NCBI GenBank assembly: GCA_033763735.1 | Contig: JANRJY010000075.1 | Coordinates: 1 to 7,512, forward strand | Source: JANRJY01 sp033763735 | Lineage (GTDB): Bacteria; Bacteroidota; Bacteroidia; Cytophagales; UBA9547 | Direction of reading: 5' to 3' | DNA: 7,512 nucleotides | Shown: piece by piece, positions 1 through 5,826 of the stretch | Position numbering within the stretch: the first letter of the stretch is position 1 | Layout of the letters: each line of letters starts with the position of its first letter | Notes under the pieces: generated by a model | The model's database searches: none | Seen by the model: the letters and a program-made list of their open reading frames with translations, nothing else | What the model was told of the DNA's origin: nothing | Made by a program: the position numbers and the translations under genes

Positions 1-1042
1 TATAAAGTGTTGCTGCACTCATGAAATAATGGGGTGTAAGTATTATTTTCAATTTATTTTTCTGGTAAGTTAAACTTAAAAACAGATCGATTAAACCGAC
101 TGAGTTTTTATGATTATTTACATAGAAATAGTCCATAAAACCATTGAATTTATGATTTGTTCCATACCATGGATTAAAACTTTTTATTTTAGTGCTTTTA
201 TCATTAATTGATTTACCTGAAAGTAGTTCTGCTCCTACCAGTACCTGATAGTGGTTTTTAAAGGTGTAAGAACAATTTCCTTGTGCATACCATGCGCTCA
301 CTGTGTTTTTTGCTATTTCACCAGTTTGGATATAGGTGCTTAACTCTAGATTCAGTGATTTCTTTTTCCAGTTAAAACGACCGCCGGAGGTTTGATTCCA
401 AGCTATCTTTACATTTGTTGAATCCAAAAATGGAAATCCTTGATTTAATACAAGAAGACTGATGCCTAAGTTCTTTAAATCTTTATGGTACCATAAAAGA
501 TGGGCGTACTTATATTGCCCCAATTGAAGATAATTTTCAGTAATGGAAATTTCTTTTGACGCATTTATCGCTAATCCTAAATGCAAAAAACTGGTAGTGT
601 CCGGTCTTATTTTTAGGAGGGCTAAATCATGACTTCGGGCTGCCATAGTCCAATCTACGTTGCCAAGAATTCGGGCATCGTCATAATTTAATTCTTGTCT
701 TCCTACCTTAATATATATTCTTGAATTTAATTGATATTCAGCCCAGGCTTCGTGCATTGAAGTGGAAGAGTCGTTTTTTGAAGTTGTTGTTACATCTCCC
801 CATACGCGGACATTTTGAGGTGCCAGTTTTAGTTTTAATTTATTGTTTTGATAATTAATATTGATTCTAGTCCGTTGGGAAATATAATTTCCGGCTTTTA
901 GTGAATCATAAAACAGGCTTCCATAACCATGTCTTTCTTCAAATATGGCGCGTAAATCTGCATTTGCTGTCAGGGTTTGCGAGAAGGCACTTTGGCTATA
1001 AGTTAGTAATATAGTTAGAATTATAGTGAGGACGTTTTTCAT
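1..1042 (-). CDS. Alginate-export-family outer-membrane beta-barrel protein (3' partial)
   Basis: The reading frame is open from an ATG at 1042-1040 to the left edge, giving 347 visible residues; the C-terminus lies outside the window. Residues 1-21 form a Sec signal peptide with a likely cut after AFS. The rest alternates polar and hydrophobic residues as in a beta-barrel. Two stretches are characteristic of Bacteroidota alginate-export-domain proteins: GRQELNYDD followed by ARILGNVDW (residues 114-131), and FNPWYGTNHKFNGFMDYF (289-306). The start is one base after the stop of the SCO gene, so it is the fourth gene of the nirK operon. The family name comes from AlgE, but no alginate genes are present. 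From context I infer a channel serving nitrite respiration; the actual substrate cannot be read from the sequence. Family assignment is fairly sure, function is not. Confidence 0.8.
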   Translation of the reverse strand, partial: MKNVLTIILTILLTYSQSAFSQTLTANADLRAIFEERHGYGSLFYDSLKAGNYISQRTRININYQNNKLKLKLAPQNVRVWGDVTTTSKNDSSTSMHEAWAEYQLNSRIYIKVGRQELNYDDARILGNVDWTMAARSHDLALLKIRPDTTSFLHLGLAINASKEISITENYLQLGQYKYAHLLWYHKDLKNLGISLLVLNQGFPFLDSTNVKIAWNQTSGGRFNWKKKSLNLELSTYIQTGEIAKNTVSAWYAQGNCSYTFKNHYQVLVGAELLSGKSINDKSTKIKSFNPWYGTNHKFNGFMDYFYVNNHKNSVGLIDLFLSLTYQKNKLKIILTPHYFMSAATLY

Positions 1043-1043
1043 T

Positions 1044-1676
1044 TTATTCGATTGTTTTTAGAATTGTTTCTATGGTTTTGGTGTTGTTGACTCCAAGACC
1101 TTCTTGTTGATGTAATAACTCTCCATCAGTATTGAATACACTGATTATATTTGAGTGAGAAAAGTCAATTGGTGATATTTCTTTATATTTTACTGATAGA
1201 ACATTCGCGAATTCTCGCACAGTTTCTGTATTCCCTTGAAGAAAAGTCCATTCTGGGTCGTCCATTTCTTTGGCAATTGCAAATGATTTGAGACGTTGGG
1301 GAGTATCATGTTCTGGATCAATACTCACAAGAACAAATTGTATTTTATTTCGATTGATTTCTGGTATTAAATCATGAATGGCTTTGATATCCGCAACAAG
1401 CCGCGGACATGCTGCCTTGCATGTGGTATATATCATCACTATTACCAATACTTTCCCCTTAAGTTGATCGAGCTTTATTTTTTCTCCTTCTTCGGTAAAC
1501 CATTTTGACTCCAGATGAAAAATGGATTCATCTGTAAATGACTTTTCTTGATTGTCATGAGTAATAGAAGCATTTTTGTCATTTTGATTACAACTTGTTG
1601 AAGTACAGGAGTTACCAAATAGTATAACGCCTAGAATCAAGCATGACAGTTTTAAGGTATTTTGTTTTTTCCACAT
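1044..1676 (-). CDS. SCO1/SenC-family copper chaperone lipoprotein
   Basis: This is a 210-residue thioredoxin-fold protein of the SCO family, which binds copper and delivers it to, or reduces, cuproenzyme sites in the periplasm. The copper ligands are visible: Cys86 and Cys90 in TTCKAACP (CxxxC) and a distal His174 in DFSHSN. The family segment SIDPEHDTP is at residues 118-126. The N-terminus (MWKKQ, then a hydrophobic run) ends in a probable lipobox with the modified cysteine at 24 (FGNSC), so it is likely membrane anchored. The ATG lies inside the end of the upstream SUMF1-like gene (25-nt overlap). It is the only start that gives a signal peptide, since the next in-frame Met is residue 81. 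SCO proteins usually serve cytochrome oxidase; here the nirK operon suggests copper supply to NirK, which is inference. Confidence 0.93.
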   Translation of the reverse strand: MWKKQNTLKLSCLILGVILFGNSCTSTSCNQNDKNASITHDNQEKSFTDESIFHLESKWFTEEGEKIKLDQLKGKVLVIVMIYTTCKAACPRLVADIKAIHDLIPEINRNKIQFVLVSIDPEHDTPQRLKSFAIAKEMDDPEWTFLQGNTETVREFANVLSVKYKEISPIDFSHSNIISVFNTDGELLHQQEGLGVNNTKTIETILKTIE

Positions 1677-2503
1677 CGGAATCCCAGGTTTTTAACATTG
1701 TAATTTGCTTTTAGGCTACCACGGAAGGCATAGCGCATAAATGCCGCATAATTCATTAGGTCATTGGCCCCTATAGATCCACTCCCACAAAACAAGTTAA
1801 CATCTGTTGAGACATCGCTTCGGGATTCTCCGGAGATCATCACTTCGTTGAAGTCATAAGTCCATTCCCATATTAATCCATGCATATCCCAAATACCCAT
1901 ATAATTTTGGTAGGTTGACCCTATGGGGTTTTGTTTGGTATTAATGTCCTTGTACCAGTTCAGAATGAATTGATTATACTCATTTGAATTCCGTTCGTCT
2001 GCTTTATATTTTCCGGCAACTGCTGCATATTCCCATTGCGCCACCGTGGGTAATTTTTTACCTAGGCATTTGCAATATGCTGTTGCAGCAAACCAGGATA
2101 CTTCTGTTACCGGAGCGTGTGAGTTTTTTTCATTCCCAGGTGTTGTGTCATTTATCCACGACGCCAGATAGTTTTGATCAGCATATAATCTCTTAACATT
2201 TGACTTACTCCATTGGGGATTTCGCTTTATGAATTGAAGATATTGTGATTTTGTGACCGGATATTGATCCAGAAAAAAATCTTCAAGATTGATAGAGGAA
2301 TCACCTCCACCAAATAACGGCTGAAAGGATCCACCTTTAATGGGAATTAGAGCAACGGTATCTTCCAGAGTGGTTGTATCTATGGTAAGCCAGGAATTAG
2401 TTATGACCATTGATGAATCAATTAATGGCTCTGTTGTTTCATTGTGTTTACAACCCACAAATACAACCACTAACAGGAAGAATATCGTGATTTTTGTTGG
2501 CAT
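1652..2503 (-). CDS. SUMF1/formylglycine-generating-enzyme-like lipoprotein
   Basis: This 283-residue protein has a lipoprotein signal (hydrophobic residues 6-17, lipobox FVGC, Cys18) followed by an FGE-sulfatase fold. Family segments are IPIKGGSF near 53-60, FFLDQYPVTKSQYLQF near 76-91, PVTEVSWFAATAYC (131-144), LPTVAQWEYAA (151-161), GIWDMHGLIWEWTYD (203-217), and the closing NLGFRCG (272-278). True FGEs oxidise a cysteine of sulfatases using two cysteines spaced CxxxxC. Here one cysteine (Cys239, in LFCGSGS) sits in the right region, but the position five residues on is Ile244, so the pair looks incomplete. It may therefore be a structural or binding protein, as GldJ and GldK are in gliding motility. 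Its ATG directly abuts the nirK stop (TAAATG), and its 3' end overlaps the SCO gene. No sulfatase is in view, so a role with NirK is inferred from context only. Confidence 0.85.
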   Translation of the reverse strand: MPTKITIFFLLVVVFVGCKHNETTEPLIDSSMVITNSWLTIDTTTLEDTVALIPIKGGSFQPLFGGGDSSINLEDFFLDQYPVTKSQYLQFIKRNPQWSKSNVKRLYADQNYLASWINDTTPGNEKNSHAPVTEVSWFAATAYCKCLGKKLPTVAQWEYAAVAGKYKADERNSNEYNQFILNWYKDINTKQNPIGSTYQNYMGIWDMHGLIWEWTYDFNEVMISGESRSDVSTDVNLFCGSGSIGANDLMNYAAFMRYAFRGSLKANYNVKNLGFRCGKNKIP

Positions 2504-3958
2504 TTATTTGCCTCTTAATTTGGCAACCATTTCTGGTTTTATTTCCTGACTCTTATTACCCCAACTTGAGTAAACATAAGTAAGTACGTTAGCTATTTCT
2601 TCGTTACTCAAAGTTTGTGCAGGCATAATTCCATTAAACTTTTGTCCATTTACAGTAACTTCTCCAGTTAATCCTTTTAATATTGCTGCAATTGCTCTAT
2701 TTGGATCGGAATTGAGGTAATCAGATTTTGCCAAAGGAGGGAATGCATTTGCAACACCTTGACCGCTTTCCTGATGGCAAGCGAAGCAGGTTTTGCCGTA
2801 AACTGTCTTACCCATAGTAATTCGCTCTTCTATTGAAGTAGCCTTAGGTTCTGTAGTTTTAGCTTCTCCACCGGGTAGTGTTTGAATAGTACCTCCTTCT
2901 GGATGATAGACACCCTCTGTCTGAGTTCCGGAATACACTACTTTGTTTTCATCTCCTTTTACTGTTAACATTCCTAAAGAACCCTTGTTGAAGGTACGGC
3001 TTAAGGCATGGTCAACAATAATAAAGGTTCCCGGAACTTCAACTTTGAAATCTACAATGGCCGAGCCTCCGGCAGGAATCAACGTGGTTTGAACATTCGT
3101 ATTTACCAGATCGCCACCTTCGATGTAAACTTTGTCAAATATTTCACCAATGACATGGAATGAAGAAATTAAATTTGGTCCGCCATTTCCAATAAATAAG
3201 CGAACAGTTTCTCCAACATTTGCTGTGATTGCTTTGTCCCCGGTTAATGAGCCAACTTTCCCATTAAATACTACATAGGTTGGGTGTTCATCAACTGCTT
3301 TTTGCATATCAAATGGCTGTAATCCCTGATCGCCATTTTTACCCTGAGTATAAAAATCACCTTGCATTACATAATATTCCTTGTCTACTTGAGGTAATCC
3401 ACCTTCCGGTTCAACTAAAATCAATCCATACATTCCGTTTGCAATGTGCATAGCAACCGGAGCAGTTGCACAATGGTAAACATACAAGCCTTGATTGATA
3501 ACTTTAAAGGAGAATACAACTTCATGGCCAGGTGCAACAAATGATGATTTTGCTCCCCCTCCCGGCCCTGTAACTGCATGTAAATCGATATTATGTGGCA
3601 GCTTGTTGTCTGGATGGTTCTTTAGATGAAATTCGACTTCGTCACCTACGCGTGTTCTGATGAAGCTTCCTGGCACTGTTCCTCCATAAGTCCAAAACAC
3701 ATATTTCACACCATCGGCCATTTCACTTTCTTTCTCGATAATTTCCATATTAACGATGAGTTTGGTTGGTTCCCTGTTACCTGTCGGCTTCGGGACAAAT
3801 GGAGGGGCTGTGAGTTCAGCAACGCTTTGCCCTGTAACTTTCATATCAATAGGTGCAATAGTTGACTTGTTTTTCTCGGGCGAACTACAACTTGTGAGGT
3901 AAACAAGTCCTATTAAAATCATAGCGATTTTTCTAAGACGGATTTTGAATTTTTTCAT
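2504..3958 (-). CDS. nirK: Copper-containing nitrite reductase with C-terminal cytochrome c domain, lipoprotein
   Basis: NirK reduces nitrite to nitric oxide. The 484-residue product starts with a lipoprotein signal ending in LTSC (Cys24), then two cupredoxin domains (about 60-185 and 190-335), a linker, and a cytochrome c domain (about 378-470). By comparison with Alcaligenes NirK, the type 1 copper ligands are His122, Cys163, His171 and Met176. The type 2 ligands are His127, His162 and His317, and the catalytic pair is Asp125 and His268. All are present. The heme site is CFACH (391-395) with a probable Met445 axial ligand in GIMPAQ. The fused heme domain should feed electrons to the type 1 copper. 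It heads a four-gene operon and has its own promoter about 30 bp upstream. No Shine-Dalgarno sequence is seen before the ATG, only an A-rich leader. Identification is firm. Confidence 0.97.
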   Translation of the reverse strand: MKKFKIRLRKIAMILIGLVYLTSCSSPEKNKSTIAPIDMKVTGQSVAELTAPPFVPKPTGNREPTKLIVNMEIIEKESEMADGVKYVFWTYGGTVPGSFIRTRVGDEVEFHLKNHPDNKLPHNIDLHAVTGPGGGAKSSFVAPGHEVVFSFKVINQGLYVYHCATAPVAMHIANGMYGLILVEPEGGLPQVDKEYYVMQGDFYTQGKNGDQGLQPFDMQKAVDEHPTYVVFNGKVGSLTGDKAITANVGETVRLFIGNGGPNLISSFHVIGEIFDKVYIEGGDLVNTNVQTTLIPAGGSAIVDFKVEVPGTFIIVDHALSRTFNKGSLGMLTVKGDENKVVYSGTQTEGVYHPEGGTIQTLPGGEAKTTEPKATSIEERITMGKTVYGKTCFACHQESGQGVANAFPPLAKSDYLNSDPNRAIAAILKGLTGEVTVNGQKFNGIMPAQTLSNEEIANVLTYVYSSWGNKSQEIKPEMVAKLRGK

Positions 3959-3984
3959 TAGTGGTTATTTTAGATTAGGTGGCT

Positions 3985-4017
3985 CAAAGGTAGGGCGCAA
4001 TAATAATACAGGACAAA
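3985..4017 (-). promoter_or_regulatory. Bacteroidota-type promoter of the nirK operon
   Basis: On the minus strand TTTG (4017-4014) is followed after 21 bp by TACCTTTG (3992-3985), an exact match to the Bacteroidota -33/-7 consensus (TTTG, about 19-21 bp, TAnnTTTG). Transcription would start near 3978-3980, leaving a leader of about 20 nt before the nirK ATG at 3958. Position and spacing fit well, but no start site has been measured. Confidence 0.65.
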
Positions 4018-4056
4018 AATATCCACTATATATTCGCATGATATTTATTAGTTCTT

Positions 4057-4072
4057 TGTGACTGTTGTTACT
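4057..4072. promoter_or_regulatory. Possible Crp/Fnr-type operator upstream of nirK
   Basis: TGTGA, six bases, TTACT forms an imperfect dyad like a Crp/Fnr-family site (consensus TGTGA-N6-TCACA): the left half is exact and the right half matches at 3 of 5 positions. It lies about 80-85 bp upstream of the predicted transcription start. Denitrification genes are often controlled by this regulator family, which makes it plausible, but the match is weak and could be chance. Confidence 0.25.
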
Positions 4073-4107
4073 TAAATCGAAGAAGCCTTTTATTATCCAT
4101 GTCTCCC

Positions 4108-4127
4108 GTCCTGAAATAGGTTGACAC
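4108..4127 (+). repeat. Left terminal inverted repeat of the IS
   Basis: These 20 bp match the reverse complement of 5422-5441 at 17 of 20 positions; mismatches are at repeat positions 10, 12 and 20. Both copies contain TTGACA reading inward. This end is the transposase binding and cleavage site. Confidence 0.85.
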
Positions 4128-4139
4128 AAAACAACCTAT
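4116..4139 (+). promoter_or_regulatory. Perfect 8-bp hairpin just upstream of orfA
   Basis: ATAGGTTG (4116-4123) and CAACCTAT (4132-4139) are perfect inverted repeats with an 8-nt loop. The stem ends 2 nt before the orfA ATG at 4142 and overlaps the left terminal repeat. In a transcript entering from outside, this hairpin could hide the translation start, a device known in other insertion sequences for limiting transposase made from read-through. That role is inferred; the repeat itself is plain. Confidence 0.5.
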
Positions 4140-4141
4140 AA

Positions 4142-4516
4142 ATGGAAAAACATGAAAGAAAAAAACGTACCCAAAGGGATTATAGTCTAGCCTTTAAATT
4201 ACAGGTTGTAGGCGAGATTGAAAGAGGGGAATTGAATTTTGATCAGGCCGATCGGAAATACGGAATTCAGGGAAACTGCACGGTGTCGAAATGGGTGAAA
4301 AAATACAGTACTTTGTCCTGGGATCAATTACCCACTGTACATATGAAGAAAACACCTGAGCAACGGATAAAAGAGTTAGAGGCACAACTGGCCAAGGAGA
4401 AGGAGAAAGTTTATATTCTGAACACGGCCATCGATATTGCTGATGAGATGCTCAACACGGATATCCGAAAAAAGTATTTACCCGAGTCGTTGAAAAAACT
4501 AAGAAAGGATCCCTAA
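4142..4516 (+). CDS. IS3-family transposase OrfA (helix-turn-helix protein)
   Basis: OrfA is 124 residues, the usual size for the family. Residues about 10-57 are a basic helix-turn-helix of the transposase type (RRKYG-like turn and TVSKWVKKY recognition region), which binds the IS ends. Residues about 71-104 form a charged coiled coil (RIKELEAQLAKEKEKV) used for oligomerisation. The ATG follows the left terminal repeat by 14 nt. The gene ends with TAA at 4514-4516, beyond a slip site at codons 110-111 that links it to orfB. Alone it normally acts as a regulator of transposition; fused to OrfB it forms the transposase. Confidence 0.93.
   Translation: MEKHERKKRTQRDYSLAFKLQVVGEIERGELNFDQADRKYGIQGNCTVSKWVKKYSTLSWDQLPTVHMKKTPEQRIKELEAQLAKEKEKVYILNTAIDIADEMLNTDIRKKYLPESLKKLRKDP
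4468..4474 (+). promoter_or_regulatory. Programmed -1 frameshift site (A AAA AAG) joining orfA to orfB
   Basis: The heptamer A AAA AAG is in the correct phase on OrfA codons Lys110-Lys111. The -1 frame is open from 4447 (after a TGA at 4444-4446) through to the orfB stop and contains no ATG or GTG before TTG at 4528. Slippage would give a 417-residue OrfAB fusion starting the new frame with VFTRVV. Six nucleotides downstream, CCCGAG (4481-4486) can pair with CTTGGG (4527-4532, one G-U pair), a spacing suited to a stimulatory structure. The slip site is typical of this family; the stem is inferred. Confidence 0.8.
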
Positions 4517-4527
4517 AATCAGGAGTC

Positions 4528-5394
4528 TTGGGCGTTTGCCAACTACTCGGGTTCAGCCGACAAGCCTATTATAAGCATCAAGTTGACAGAGCAAGGCGAA
4601 AGGATGAACTAGTTCAGGTCAGAGACTTGGTCATGCGTATTCGTAGTCAGATGCCACGTATTGGCACTCGTAAGCTCCTCTACCTTCTTGGTGATGATCT
4701 TAAGCGTATGAATATCAAAATGGGGAGGGACGTTCTTTTTAACTTTCTACGGGCAGAACATTTATTGATAAGACCAAAGAGAAGCTATGTCAAAACCACT
4801 AATTCCAAACATTGGATGAAGCGGTATCCCAATCTGATAGAGAACATGTCTCTTACCAGACCTGAACAGGTGTGGGTGAGTGATATTACATACATTAAAA
4901 CCGATGATGGCCATTATTACCTAAGTCTGGTAACAGATGCTTACTCCAAAAAAATCATGGGATATGCCTTATGTAACAACCTGTCTGTCGAAGGACCCTT
5001 ACGGGCGATAGAAATGGCCATCAAGGCCAGAAACTATAAGAACCAGAAACTCATACATCATTCTGATCGGGGGCTTCAGTATTGTTCATCTGAATACGTG
5101 GAGCGATTAAAAACTAATAATATCGCCATAAGCATGACTCAAAACGGAGATCCTTACGAAAATGCTATAGCAGAGCGAGTTAACGGAATACTAAAGTATG
5201 AGTTCCTTTGGATCAATGGATTTAAGGATCATTTGCAAGCTGTTAAAGGAATAACCGAGTCTATAAATATCTACAATAAACAACGACCTCACTTAAGTTG
5301 TAGAATGCTAACCCCAGAAATAGCACATCTTCAGCAGAGCATTGTATTGAAAAAATGGAAAAAGCCCCAGGATACAACTGCTCCCGAGGCTTGA
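4528..5394 (+). CDS. IS3-family transposase OrfB (DDE integrase domain), expressed by frameshift
   Basis: OrfB holds the catalytic part. An N-terminal segment (GVCQLLGFSRQAYYKHQ, then the HTH_21-like region to about 85) is followed by an rve integrase core. The acidic triad is Asp119 (VWVSDITYI), Asp180 (HHSDRGLQY) and Glu216 (NAIAERVNG), with 35 residues between the last two and Lys223 seven after the Glu, the DD(35)E pattern. The listed start is the first TTG in frame and is only nominal: the frame extends upstream to the slip site, so the natural product is probably the 417-residue OrfAB fusion. No stop, frameshift or missing catalytic residue is seen. Its last codons overlap a minus-strand terminator hairpin. 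Confidence 0.93.
   Translation: MGVCQLLGFSRQAYYKHQVDRARRKDELVQVRDLVMRIRSQMPRIGTRKLLYLLGDDLKRMNIKMGRDVLFNFLRAEHLLIRPKRSYVKTTNSKHWMKRYPNLIENMSLTRPEQVWVSDITYIKTDDGHYYLSLVTDAYSKKIMGYALCNNLSVEGPLRAIEMAIKARNYKNQKLIHHSDRGLQYCSSEYVERLKTNNIAISMTQNGDPYENAIAERVNGILKYEFLWINGFKDHLQAVKGITESINIYNKQRPHLSCRMLTPEIAHLQQSIVLKKWKKPQDTTAPEA
5362..5392 (-). terminator. Intrinsic terminator on the minus strand, inside the 3' end of orfB
   Basis: The arms AAGCCCCAGGA (5362-5372) and TCCCGAGGCTT (5382-5392) enclose a 9-nt loop. Read as plus-strand RNA the stem has two mismatches (C-A and A-C). Read as minus-strand RNA both become G-U wobbles, so all 11 positions pair, and the stem runs into a U-rich tract (CTTTTTCC, then ATTTTTT). 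It should therefore stop leftward transcripts, for example from the 5777-7512 gene, from entering the IS in antisense or reaching nirK. Confidence 0.6.
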
Positions 5395-5421
5395 ATTTAT
5401 CGTAACTTTACATCTTCTAAT

Positions 5422-5441
5422 CTGTCAACTTTTTTCAGGAC
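5422..5441 (-). repeat. Right terminal inverted repeat of the IS
   Basis: The sequence ends in TTTTTTCAGGAC and is the inverted partner of 4108-4127 (17 of 20 positions). The base outside it (T at 5442) does not continue the match to the left end. Confidence 0.85.
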
Positions 5442-5776
5442 TAGTCAATGCAATAAAAAATTGCCGGAGATAAAATTTTAGAAACTATATGTTCAGCTGT
5501 TCTGCAAAGTGCTTCTTAAATCATCTTTGTAAATTTAATTCTTTGATCGAATGATTTTTTAAAAGAGGGAATTTGATGGGTGAAAAATTGTAAATGATCC
5601 ACCATACTCTTATTCAAATAACAAATTATGCAGAGTAAGAACCAATCCTAATTGGAGAGTTAAAAATTTGACAGAAGCATATTGACTATTGGAGTCGTTA
5701 AGAGAAGAAATTCGCCGATTCCAACGTAAGGAATATTTATATTTTGGAGCAGGCGGAAAAAATGAGTTTTCAATGC
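5442..5776. other. Intergenic stretch between the IS and the flavin-type gene
   Basis: No intact gene of convincing length is seen here on either strand. It contains a 10-bp palindrome TAAAATTTTA (5471-5480), a loose inverted repeat AAATCAT/ATGATTT (5518-5524 and 5551-5557, 26-nt loop) followed by Ts, and, from 5584, a plus-strand coding-like stretch described separately. No clear terminator for the minus-strand gene ending at 5777 was found next to its stop. Confidence 0.6.
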
Positions 5777-5826
5777 TTAATAAACAGGTAAAGAGGGTTG
5801 TTGAATACGATCTCGAATTGACATAG
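5584..5826 (+). pseudogene. Possible remnant of a plus-strand gene (unrecognised)
   Basis: One plus-strand frame is open from 5584 to a TAG at 5824-5826 except for a single TGA at 5683-5685. After that TGA it reads like a natural protein C-terminus, with charged amphipathic helices and an aromatic-glycine turn (LLESLREEIRRF, then KEYLYFGAGGKNEF, ending VVEYDLELT). Upstream it continues with YSNNKLCRVRTNPNWRV and LTEAY. There is no convincing start codon, and the last 50 bases overlap antisense the end of the minus-strand gene. I do not recognise a family. It may be the decayed end of a gene truncated near the IS, or chance. Confidence 0.25.

Larger units (their letters stand above)
4108..5441 (+). 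mobile_element. IS3-family insertion sequence, 1334 bp, apparently complete
   Basis: The element is bounded by inverted repeats GTCCTGAAAT... and ...TTTTTTCAGGAC. It carries orfA and orfB in the -1 relative frame with an in-phase slip site, the standard layout of the IS3 family. All DDE residues are intact, so it may still be active. The boundaries are taken from where inverted-repeat identity stops; ends beginning with TG, usual for the family, are not seen. The immediate flanks are CCC on the left and TAG on the right, so no target-site duplication is evident. It sits 149 bp upstream of the nirK start codon, transcribed away from nirK. Confidence 0.9.

Noticed and set aside
1984..2196. Plus-strand open frame of 70 codons antisense to the SUMF1-like gene
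   Set aside because: It lies wholly inside a gene with clear family motifs on the other strand, and its translation shows no recognisable domain.
3626..3865. Plus-strand open frame antisense to nirK
   Set aside because: It overlaps the well-conserved first cupredoxin domain of nirK, and its product looks like random sequence.
4121..4142. TTGACA (4121-4126) with TATAAA (4137-4142) as a sigma-70 style promoter for orfA
   Set aside because: The spacing is only 10 bp, far too short, and the second element runs into the start codon; TTGACA also occurs in both terminal repeats.
4493..4499. Second A-run (A AAA AAC) in orfA as a frameshift site
   Set aside because: It is out of phase with the OrfA codons (AAA AAA CTA), unlike the site at 4468-4474.
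4101..5446. GTC on both sides of the IS (4101-4103 and 5444-5446) as a target-site duplication
   Set aside because: The two copies are not adjacent to the inverted-repeat ends (four and two bases away), so they cannot be a simple duplication with the boundaries seen.
5518..5560. AAATCAT/ATGATTT inverted repeat followed by Ts as a terminator
   Set aside because: The stem is only 7 AT-rich base pairs with a 26-nt loop, too weak for an intrinsic terminator, and no plus-strand gene ends just before it.
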